In this document: positions 27,786 to 35,600 of the stretch, piece by piece
How the letters are laid out: every line of letters begins with the position of its first letter
Position numbering within the stretch: the first letter of the stretch is position 1
Virus record (IMG/VR): IMGVR_UViG_3300009420_000025
Location: 1-42,139 of that record
DNA: 42,139 bases
From: a virus
Reading direction: 5' to 3' (one strand)
The notes under the pieces: model-generated
The model's input: only the letters and a program-made list of their open reading frames with translations
Database searches by the model: none
What the model was told of the DNA's origin: nothing
Program-made: the position numbers and the translations under genes

Positions 27786-27823
27786 AAAGGGGGGCTAGGT
27801 TCAAGCCTTCAGTCCCCCTTTTT
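27786..27823 (+). terminator. Rho-independent terminator after the capsid gene
   Basis: AAAGGGGGGCT (27786-27796) pairs with AGTCCCCCTTT (27811-27821), 11 bp with one G-T wobble; the loop has an inner AGG/CCT. A run of five T (27819-27823) follows. It lies 17 nt after the capsid stop codon and should define the 3' end of the abundant capsid mRNA. Confidence 0.88.
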
Positions 27824-27844
27824 AACTTTAAAAAAAAAACAATC

Positions 27845-28174
27845 ATGATTTTTCCTTTATATCAAGACGCTGCTAAAGCAGCTTTATCAGGTGCAGGAGC
27901 TATTACAGTTTCTGAATACTACACTGCGTGGACTACCACAGATGCACAAATTGGAACACTAGCTGATGGCTCTAAAGTAGGCCAAATGAAGAAAGTTACA
28001 CTTATCGTTGACGGGGGTGTTGGGACATTAACTCCTAGCAACTTTGCAGACGGTGCAACTATTGCATTTGCTGATGCTGGTGACTTTGTAATCCTTATGT
28101 GGACTGCTGGTGGCTGGAGAGCAATTGAACTAGGTAACGATGTTGACGGGGCAACTGCTCCAGAAATAGCATAA
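27845..28174 (+). CDS. Small capsid-associated beta protein, 109 aa
   Basis: Starts MIFPLYQDAAKAALSGAGAITVSEYYT; the rest is beta-rich (VGQMKKVTLIVDGGVGTLTPSNFADGATIAFADAGDFVILMWTAGGW). The pattern 'G-x-KkvTliaDgGxGTLtPsNfadGtTitF-x-DagDfvxLxWtaggW' is a common small phage-head protein, from memory. It is probably a decoration or head-fibre-base protein. It sits between two terminators, so it has separate expression; a weak box TAACTTTA lies at 27823-27830. Confidence 0.75.
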   Translation: MIFPLYQDAAKAALSGAGAITVSEYYTAWTTTDAQIGTLADGSKVGQMKKVTLIVDGGVGTLTPSNFADGATIAFADAGDFVILMWTAGGWRAIELGNDVDGATAPEIA

Positions 28175-28198
28175 CGCTAGATTTCTATACTATTTGAG

Positions 28199-28223
28199 AA
28201 AGGCTCCATTAAGGGGTCTTTTT
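28199..28223 (+). terminator. Rho-independent terminator
   Basis: AAAGGCTCC (28199-28207) pairs with GGGGTCTTT (28213-28221), 9 bp with two wobbles, loop ATTAA, followed by TT-C-TTTTT. Its T tract runs directly into the next promoter box at 28232. Confidence 0.7.
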
Positions 28224-28239
28224 CTTTTTCGTATATTTG
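28214..28239 (+). promoter_or_regulatory. Late promoter, GGGT-N14-TATATTTG
   Basis: TATATTTG at 28232-28239, GGGT 14 nt upstream within the terminator stem, and the ATG 6 nt after the box. The context CTTTTTCGTATATTTGT is repeated at the terminator-promoter junction near 30440. Confidence 0.65.
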
Positions 28240-28245
28240 TGGATC

Positions 28246-29469
28246 ATGAGAAATTTCCTTTTTATAAAGACTGCTACCGATATGGTAACCTTGCCGACAG
28301 ACTCTTTGTCACACACAGAGTACACAAGCGCCACAACGGTAACTTTATACTTCTCTAACTCTAAAGATGGAAAGGACGCTACAGTCTCTGTAGTACTTAC
28401 CGTTACCTCTGGTAAAGCTTCCTCTGTTGTTGAAGCTATGATGCAACAAGTTGCTTCGGGATCTTCAGCCTCACTTAAATATGACGCTGTGAACGGAACA
28501 TACTTTACACCTAATGTTACGGGTATAACGAGTATTACAACTTCTTTAGCGGGGGCAGGGCTAGCAGCAACGGCAACAGCCTTAGCAACAGCAAGAGCGA
28601 TTAACGGGGTTAATTTTGATGGTACGGCGGACATAACGGTTACAGCGGCCGCAGGCACATTAAGTGGGAACACTTTAAAGGCTACGGTAACAGCCTCTTC
28701 TTTAACTTCTGTGGGGACTCTCTCAGCTTTAACAATGGGAGGTACTGTTGATATGGCTGGCGAAACCCTTAACGTCAATGGTGGTGACGTAACAGGAGCC
28801 GCAACCACTACCTCTCTGGAATACAAAGGATCTGCTGACTTAGACCTAAGCATTAAGTCTGACGGGAACATGACTTTCATTATAGATAACGACTCTGACG
28901 AAACAGGCCAGTCGTTCAGCTTTAAAAACAATGCTACTACGGAGATAGCTAATCTTGACGAGTCTGGGAACTTACAGCTTGACGGTGTTTTGACTGCCAA
29001 GACATTTGAAACTCTTACAGCAAACTTTTTTGATGATCTAGGAACCATAAAGCATTACCTACCTATAAGTACTCAGTCTTCAAGCGAACAAACTACCGAC
29101 GGAAACACTATTACTGACTACTTGGCCCCATGTAACCTTAAGGTAAATAGTGTTTTAATTAAACTCCCCTACACCACTACAGGATCAGGCAATGTAACCG
29201 TGGGGGTTGAGTCATCAGACATAGGCGCATCACCATTAACTAAGTCAATAATAGAAACTGAAGTTGTGTCAAGCGTGGCCGCCACCAACGATGATGATGT
29301 TCTTTATTTTTCTTTTGACAGCGCAGCAATTACCGTAGGCCAAAATCTATCCATAACAATTCAGAGTGACGGAGACTTAAGCGGATCTCAAAACTGGTTT
29401 GCTACAATTATCCTAGAAATGGACTGGAACACTCGCTACACAGGCTCAAGCGCAATTAAAACTTCTTAA
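28246..29469 (+). CDS. Fibre protein, probable receptor-binding, 407 aa
   Basis: The N-terminal ~90 residues form an attachment domain. Residues ~110-150 contain ARAINGVNFDGTADITVTA and ASSLTSVGTL, hallmark repeats of phage fibres (INGVxFDGTA...). The Thr/Ser/Ala-rich middle suggests a triple beta-helix shaft. The C-terminal ~140 residues (LPYTTTGSGNVTVGVESSDIG...) look like a beta-sandwich tip. It likely contacts the host. I use ATG 28246; a TTG at 28237 is in frame but belongs to the -7 box. Confidence 0.78.
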   Translation: MRNFLFIKTATDMVTLPTDSLSHTEYTSATTVTLYFSNSKDGKDATVSVVLTVTSGKASSVVEAMMQQVASGSSASLKYDAVNGTYFTPNVTGITSITTSLAGAGLAATATALATARAINGVNFDGTADITVTAAAGTLSGNTLKATVTASSLTSVGTLSALTMGGTVDMAGETLNVNGGDVTGAATTTSLEYKGSADLDLSIKSDGNMTFIIDNDSDETGQSFSFKNNATTEIANLDESGNLQLDGVLTAKTFETLTANFFDDLGTIKHYLPISTQSSSEQTTDGNTITDYLAPCNLKVNSVLIKLPYTTTGSGNVTVGVESSDIGASPLTKSIIETEVVSSVAATNDDDVLYFSFDSAAITVGQNLSITIQSDGDLSGSQNWFATIILEMDWNTRYTGSSAIKTS

Positions 29470-29478
29470 CTATATTTG
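29453..29478 (+). promoter_or_regulatory. Late promoter, CAAT-N14-TATATTTG
   Basis: CAAT (29453-29456), 14 nt, TATATTTG (29471-29478). It overlaps the end of the fibre gene (stop at 29467-29469) and leaves a 30-nt AT-rich leader for the gene at 29509. Confidence 0.75.
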
Positions 29479-29508
29479 CAACGACTTTTAATTTAATATT
29501 TAATTATA

Positions 29509-30390
29509 ATGGAGAATAAACAAACAAAACGCACCAAAGGCTTATCTAAGCCAGGTGAAACATCAGAAGCGGCGACAGACTCAATTCCTACAATGGAGGC
29601 GCCAGTAATGGAGGCTCCTAAGCCTCAAGCCCCAAAATCTAAAAAGCGTCCTGCTATTAAGCAAGACATAAGAGAATCAAAAGCTTGTGTTTACGAATCA
29701 ATAAAGAATAAAGGGCCCGCTTATATGCTTATGAGCAGAGGCATCCGTATTCATGACAAAGAAACAGACAAGGTTAGATTTGCTAATTATTCACCGTCTG
29801 AACCTACCATTTGGAAAGATGAGCAGTTAGAAAACAGCGCGTCTGCTCCTGTTATATTTAGAAATGGATACCTAACTGTCCCTGCCAACGACCCAGCCTT
29901 GCGATTTTTCATGGAAATTCATCCAGGAAATGTTGTTAACGGAGGGAAGTCCTTTAAAATTGTAGACAAAAAGAATGATGCGGAGGTAGAGATTAAGAAG
30001 GAGTTTGCAGTACATGATGCTGTCTCTATACTTAAAAACGCAGAGATGAACGATCTTTTATCGGTTGCTCTTTACTTTAAAGTGAACATAGACAAGAAGT
30101 CAAGTGAAATAAAGTTTGACCTACTTAAAATAGCTAAAAAGAAGCCAACGGAGTTTATCAACGCTTTTGATGACCCTATGGTAAAGACTAAGGCTACAAT
30201 ACGTCAAGCCTTTGATTATCAGATGTTAAAATCAAACGCAACGTCAGTTAGGTGGTTTGACTCTAACTCTTTGATTGTCTCCGTGCCTCACGGTCAGGAG
30301 CCAGAAGATATCCTAACGCGTTTCTGCCTAACAGAGAAGGGAGCATCGATTTTATCTGAAATAGAACAACAGCTCGAAAGGCTAGCTTAA
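29509..30390 (+). CDS. Conserved virion-type protein, 293 aa
   Basis: The N-terminal ~55 residues are Lys/Pro/Ala-rich and disordered (EAPVMEAPKPQAPKSKKRP). The core includes PVIFRNGYLTVPANDPALRFFMEIHPGN, which matches a conserved protein I remember from Bacteroidota and marine phages in this gene order, role unknown. The C-terminus is helical (DILTRFCLTEKGASILSEIEQQLERLA). Flanked by its own promoter and terminator, it is a single-gene transcript, which suggests that it is needed in quantity. Confidence 0.75.
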   Translation: MENKQTKRTKGLSKPGETSEAATDSIPTMEAPVMEAPKPQAPKSKKRPAIKQDIRESKACVYESIKNKGPAYMLMSRGIRIHDKETDKVRFANYSPSEPTIWKDEQLENSASAPVIFRNGYLTVPANDPALRFFMEIHPGNVVNGGKSFKIVDKKNDAEVEIKKEFAVHDAVSILKNAEMNDLLSVALYFKVNIDKKSSEIKFDLLKIAKKKPTEFINAFDDPMVKTKATIRQAFDYQMLKSNATSVRWFDSNSLIVSVPHGQEPEDILTRFCLTEKGASILSEIEQQLERLA

Positions 30391-30414
30391 CAAGCGATAA
30401 CACATAAACAGAGA

Positions 30415-30439
30415 GGCCAGCAGCAATGCTGGCCTTTTT
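30415..30439 (+). terminator. Rho-independent terminator with GNRA loop
   Basis: GGCCAGCA (30415-30422) and TGCTGGCC (30427-30434) form a perfect 8-bp stem closed by a GCAA tetraloop, followed by TTTTT (30435-30439). A strong terminator for the gene at 29509. Confidence 0.9.
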
Positions 30440-30449
30440 CGTATATTTG
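30424..30449 (+). promoter_or_regulatory. Late promoter overlapping the terminator, CAAT-N14-TATATTTG
   Basis: CAAT (30424-30427) lies in the tip of the terminator hairpin, 14 nt before TATATTTG (30442-30449), so terminator and promoter share bases. The ATG of the next gene is 17 nt after the box. Confidence 0.75.
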
Positions 30450-30466
30450 TAACAAATAAAACCGAA

Positions 30467-31171
30467 ATGGTAAGCGTACAATCAGTATACGAAACAGTTA
30501 AGAATCTAGCCAACAAAGATCAAAAAGGCTTTGTCTCGCCAGAGGTGTTCAACTCCTTTGCTAAATTAGCACAGCTTAACATCTACAGCGAAATGTTTGA
30601 AGACATTGTTGTGGGAAGGAAACTAAGGCGCCAAAACGTCGACGGCCCTTCTATTAACTCTATGGTAGACCGCTCTAAAACAGACCTGTCCCCATTGGCT
30701 ACCACAACGCTCCTTCAAAAGAATTCATCCACTGGCGTATTTAACAAGCCTTTAGATTTTTCTGTTATAATCTCTTGTAATATTCCTGGCCTCAGAGGCT
30801 CGGTAAAAACAATCATACACTTAATAAGAGAAGAAGAGAAGCTTAACCACTTATTAGCGAGTACTTTATCAGCTCCAACTAAAACAAATCCTGTAGCCCT
30901 TATCTCCGACGACATAGAGGTATTCCCTACATCCCTCTCTAGAATCGATTTAACGTACTATAGAGTACCTAAAACACCTTTATACAACATTAGTGTCCTT
31001 TCTGTTGATGGAGCGCATCTAGAGGTCTTTAATGAAGACAACAGTCAAGACTTTGAGCTACCTGTACATTACGAGCCTGAATTAGTTGCCGAGGTGGTTA
31101 AAATGCTAGGTATTGAAATTAACGATAAGGATCTGTACACGTACGGACAAACTGAAGAAACACAAGCATAA
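30467..31171 (+). CDS. Head-tail ring protein, 234 aa
   Basis: Starts MVSVQSVYETVKNLANKDQKGFVSPEVFNSFAKLAQLNIYSEMFED. The N-terminal pattern 'KDQkGFvsPevFNsFA-x-lAQlniY' and the later DFELPVHYEPELVAEVVKMLGIE match ring-type structural proteins of crAss-like and related podoviruses, as I remember them. These stack under the portal to form the neck. TAATG-coupled to the next gene. The exact ring number is uncertain. Confidence 0.72.
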   Translation: MVSVQSVYETVKNLANKDQKGFVSPEVFNSFAKLAQLNIYSEMFEDIVVGRKLRRQNVDGPSINSMVDRSKTDLSPLATTTLLQKNSSTGVFNKPLDFSVIISCNIPGLRGSVKTIIHLIREEEKLNHLLASTLSAPTKTNPVALISDDIEVFPTSLSRIDLTYYRVPKTPLYNISVLSVDGAHLEVFNEDNSQDFELPVHYEPELVAEVVKMLGIEINDKDLYTYGQTEETQA

Positions 31172-32007
31172 TGGCAAGAAATACAGTAGCACTAGATCAA
31201 GTCGTTGGAGACTTCATGTTAATACAAGAAGGGGACGACTATACAACTCATTCTTCCGAGATGGTTGTCCGAAATATAGCTTTGCGAGGGATTAGAGAAA
31301 TGGGCTTTGATGTGTCTAAAAAGATTCGTTCATTGAAACTAACCATAAACAAAGACAACAACACGGTTGAGCTGCCAGACGATTTTGTTGACTTAACTAA
31401 GGTTGGCATTGTGGGGGCTGACGGAAAGGTTTACGTTTTCCCTTCAAACAAACACATTAACTACTCACAGACTTACGCTAACTCAGCTGGGACAGCGGTG
31501 AATACGGCAGTCGACGCAGCAGACAGTGATAGTGATGGAGTATTTAACCGTATTGATGCTAAGGGAGCTACAGGCGGAGGCGGGGACAGCTTAAGCGAGA
31601 CCTTTGATTCATACATCTTCAGTAATTTTGTGCAGGGCAGCACCAATGGTCGTTTATACGGCTTAGGCGGCGGGGGAAGCTTAGGGGCATATAGGCTTAA
31701 CCTAGACCAGAACAGACTCGAAATAGAGGCAGGAAGCGGTTACTCAGAGGTTGTTATAGAGTACGTAGCTGATGAGGCTCGTTCTGCTAATCCAGACATT
31801 CACGTATACATAGAAGAAGCCTTAAGATCCTACATGTATTACAAACTAATAGAGCGTAAATCTACCGTCCCTATGGCCGAAAAGTCTAGGGCTAGAGCTG
31901 AGTATTACAACGAAAGACGAAAAGCTAATTCTAGAATGAGCAACTTCACTAAGCAAGAGGCCCTCCATGTAATTAGCAAAAACTTCAGACAGTCTCCTAA
32001 GGTATGA
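31171..32007 (+). CDS. Adaptor / tail-tube-A-like ring protein, 278 aa
   Basis: The start has MARNTVALDQVVGDFMLIQEGDDYTTHS; VELPDDFVDLTKVGIVGADGKVYVFP is the adaptor signature (lPdDfv-x-l-x-kvGi-x-g-x-dGxvy). The C-terminal helices (HVYIEEALRSYMYYKLIERKSTVPMAEKSRARAEYYNERRKANSRM) match P22 gp4- and T7 gp11-like adaptors. Residues ~110-165 are an Asp/Gly-rich insertion. It connects portal and tail hub. Its stop overlaps the next start by ATGA. Confidence 0.78.
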   Translation: MARNTVALDQVVGDFMLIQEGDDYTTHSSEMVVRNIALRGIREMGFDVSKKIRSLKLTINKDNNTVELPDDFVDLTKVGIVGADGKVYVFPSNKHINYSQTYANSAGTAVNTAVDAADSDSDGVFNRIDAKGATGGGGDSLSETFDSYIFSNFVQGSTNGRLYGLGGGGSLGAYRLNLDQNRLEIEAGSGYSEVVIEYVADEARSANPDIHVYIEEALRSYMYYKLIERKSTVPMAEKSRARAEYYNERRKANSRMSNFTKQEALHVISKNFRQSPKV

Positions 32008-32663
32008 TTGATAAGCTGTCACCAAGGGCTCTAGAGACATCAAAGGATAATCGCCTAAAAGCGCCTTCGGCTTTGCTGGACGCACTTAATATTATCATTA
32101 CTGGCGACGCGGATGGTGGTAGTGGTGCCATAAAGAACATAAGAGGGACAGACCCCGTAAGTATGTCTTCCGACAATGACTCCCATTTATCTAATATTAC
32201 TCCAGTTCAAGGAGAAAACACTGTTATAGGTAGTGTTAGAGATGAAAGTTTAGGAGTGGTTTATTTTTTTGTACACAACAGCGATGATAACCATGGAGTT
32301 TATGCTTATAGCGAAAGGACTAACACTTACAGGCTCATTTTAATGAGTTCTACTCTAAACTTCCCAGCAAACGGCTTCGTAAAAGCTGATGTTATAAGAA
32401 TAGACCGAAGAATAGATGAGCCGTTTACACCTTGGGACGAGACAGAGGAAGGGGAGGACGAAGAAGAAGTCTTTCTCCCTTGCTCTATTCCTGAGTGGAT
32501 AAATGACTTAGGAATTCTAGATGCGGATTTAATTACCCAAAACCCACAGTTCCTCCCAGCTGGCCTCTCTCTAGAAACCGCTCTTTTTGTTTATCCTGGA
32601 ATGGTATGTATTGTGCAAGGTGACACGAACTCCGACGATGCCGAAGACACAGGATTAGGATGA
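32004..32663 (+). CDS. Tail hub protein, N-terminal part of a split P22 gp10-like gene (219 aa)
   Basis: Starts MIDKLSPRALETSKDNRLKAPSALLDALNIIITGDADGGSGAIKNIRGT and continues TVIGSVRDESLGVVYFFVHNSDDNHGVYAY, the N-terminal blade of P22 gp10-type hub proteins. In the homologues I remember, the chain goes on to a 'lyFTDn-x-NpPrkInI' segment, which here begins the next gene instead. The C-terminal ~60 residues are acidic (DETEEGEDEEEVF) and probably unique. The two products most likely assemble together below the adaptor ring. Confidence 0.75.
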   Translation: MIDKLSPRALETSKDNRLKAPSALLDALNIIITGDADGGSGAIKNIRGTDPVSMSSDNDSHLSNITPVQGENTVIGSVRDESLGVVYFFVHNSDDNHGVYAYSERTNTYRLILMSSTLNFPANGFVKADVIRIDRRIDEPFTPWDETEEGEDEEEVFLPCSIPEWINDLGILDADLITQNPQFLPAGLSLETALFVYPGMVCIVQGDTNSDDAEDTGLG

Positions 32664-32688
32664 TGCAAACTAAAGAAAAAACTATATA

Positions 32689-35600
32689 ATGTCGTTTAAA
32701 GATACTCATATAACCCCTTTTATAGGAGTTGACGAAACAGTTGACACTATTCTTTTTTTTACGGACAATACAAACGAGCCTCGCCGAATAAATATCCGAC
32801 GATGCATAGAGGATGATGAAGCTTTATCAGGCAATGCTTTAAGCTACATTGGCGAAGACTTAGAAGATTTTATTACGGCTTGTCCAAAGGCGCCTATAAA
32901 ACCTATTAGCTTTAAGTTTTCATTGATCTTTGATTTAGGCTCAACAGAGAGTAAATTTGCAGAGACGGACGGTATTATTTTTGCGTATCAAAATGTTTAT
33001 GAGGACGGCTGGTTGTCGCCTCTGTCGCCTTTCTCAAAGGTTGCCTACCCCCCAAGACTTAAAACTCTCGGCGTGGATGCTGGCTCAACCCTTATTGAAA
33101 AAGAATGTGTTCTATCTATCCCTTCTCAGTCGCAAGAAATCAAAGAAGTTCGTATTCTCTTTAAGGAGGGAGACTTTGGCTACTGGAAAATCGTTGATGT
33201 AATCAACGCAAAAGAGGACGTTGAACAAACTTCTTTTGAGTACATAGGAGATGATGATCTTATAGGGAAGTATACTTTTGACAATAATAGAGTCTACCCT
33301 CTCTTACCGTTAGATGAATCTGTTAAATATTATGATGCTTTGCCTAGAAAGGCGAAAGCTCAGGCTGTGTCTGGCGGCAGGTTAATGTATGGTAATTATG
33401 TGGAAGGTTTTAATCCAATAAAAACTAAATCAAGCGGGCAGGTAGAGTATATTCCTAGACCAACCGACTTGACCTCCATAAGGCTAGGTATTGAGCCTAC
33501 GATTTTTGAAAACGAAGATACCGATGGTTATACAGGAGCTGACAAAGGAACAGCGGCTGGGTTTATTATAGACGTTGAGGGGCTCCCTGATGTTATTCCA
33601 GCAGGAGCGTATGAGTTTCAATTAAGTTTCCGTACGAAAAATAACCTTCACCTATATAACACTGACGTAAATGGATTCAGAGGATCTAGAAACATAACAA
33701 ACGACGGCGTCACAGATTTTAGTGCAGAACTGTCTCCTATAACAGCAACCACAAATTTAGATCTCTACTTACCTTCAGGCTCTGAAACTTCAGCTACCCC
33801 GTTATTCACAAATAATACAGGTGTAGCAGAAATAACGTGGAAGACAGGAGCTTCGAATCCTCTGTCAACCCATATAGGCACAGCTCCTTCCTCTCCTCTT
33901 ATTCTTAATGTAGATGAAATAAGCTTCTCTCTCAAGCTCTCCTTTTCTTCAGACATCACTAAGAATATATTACTGCAGGCTATTACGGCGACTCTTACAG
34001 GCCCCTCTAATAACTCTATGCTGAGCAGTATAATGTCAGGCTTAGGCGTGGAGATTTTAGATTTACCTTACTTCGAGTGGGAGACTAACGGCGGATTTGT
34101 CGCAGACTCTAAACCATATGGAGCTGTCATAGAGAAAAATATTGATCTAAACCTCCAGTCTGGCGGGGTTTTTTCTCAGGAATCATCTTTTGCTGAGCTT
34201 GTGTGCGCTGTTAAAAAGGACAGTGAGGAGTGCGCTGGATTCTTTATTCTTAATAAAGCAAAGGTTAGAATTGGATTTGAGGTGGACGCTAGTTCTTCTT
34301 CAGGATTTAAAAAGGGGTTTAGATTGAAGGTTATAGGGGTTGACGCGGAGGATGTCATGACCTGCTTGCCAGTCCCTGCTATGGGTAGAGGGTCTAAAGG
34401 AAGTTATTTTTTATCCGCGACCGCTGACGAAAACACTACTGCTTACGGGCCAGAAGATGAATATGCCGACACAACTGAAACCCCATTTCTTTTAGAGCCA
34501 TCAAAAACTTACACACGCTGGCCCTGGATTCGATCCGACCTTCGAGGAGGTCTTGCTAATGGTGATTGGAATGGTTCACAAACTCCGTACAGAATTGGTG
34601 AATGGCATGTTTTTTCTAAGGCAGATCTCTCAGGAGTCGATTCGGGCGTAGAGAACACATATAAAGCTAAAATAAACAACATACAAGGGACTAACTTTAC
34701 GGTTAACCCCGACCTCGTACTCAACTATGATGACACTTTACGCACGTGGGTGACAAATCTAAACCATTTATTGAAGGTTACTGCCCCTGGTAGTACAGGA
34801 TATAGTTACCGCTGGGACGGATATGTAGATTCATTTACCTGGAACGCGATAGGACTGGACCCGTCATCCAACTCTGAATTTGATGGGAATGGCAATGCTA
34901 TGCCAAAACAAATGTTTTCGGTGGTGGACGGTGAAGCAGGCCCTGGTGGAAGAATGAGCAGTGAACACCCTTATTCGGATACCTCCATAGGTGCGGACGG
35001 GACTACAGAAAGCCTGACGGTGTCTTCAATCGTTTCGGGTGATATATCAGCAACAGAGTCCAGCCCCGCCTCTGGAGGAAACTGGATCTTTGACACAGGG
35101 TTTTTAAATGCTTCAGGTGTGGTCCCAGCACATAATAGGAAAGGATCTGTATGGAGCACGACCCTCATAGGAATTGTTGATAATCTCCCTTTTTTAACGG
35201 CTAATAAAATCTACAAGGGCGTTTCGGAAGAAGAGAATATAGGGAGTGTAGACCCCATAAAGAGAGATTCTTTTAACAGTTCTCCAATGGAGGCGGCAAA
35301 TATATCCTCTACCGTATCTACTGGTAATGATGAGATATCTTCATTTAAGACTCGCGCAACGCATGATTTTGGAATTGTTTATTATGACTCTAGAGGAAGG
35401 TCAGGCGCTGTCAATAAACTCGATAGCGTATATGTTCCAGGATATTCATCTGAAGAAAGAGGTAACCACCCTAAAGGTGCTACAAATATAAGAATGAATT
35501 TGCAGTTCATTCCCCCTTCGTGGGCTCACAGGTATAAAATTTACTACTCAAACAGAAATGAGGCGAAGAGGTTTATCCAATATTCTGCTGGCGGAGCCTT

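Noticed and set aside
28209-29048. 279-aa open frame on the minus strand opposite the fibre gene
   Set aside because: It is a mirror of the Thr/Ala/Ser-rich fibre repeat codons, lacks a promoter and overlaps the terminator and promoter at 28199-28239.
32640-32692. Programmed frameshift joining the 219-aa and 1743-aa hub genes
   Set aside because: The first frame stops at 32661-32663 and the second frame has a stop at 32671-32673 before its ATG; there is no overlap and no slippery heptamer in a shared open stretch.
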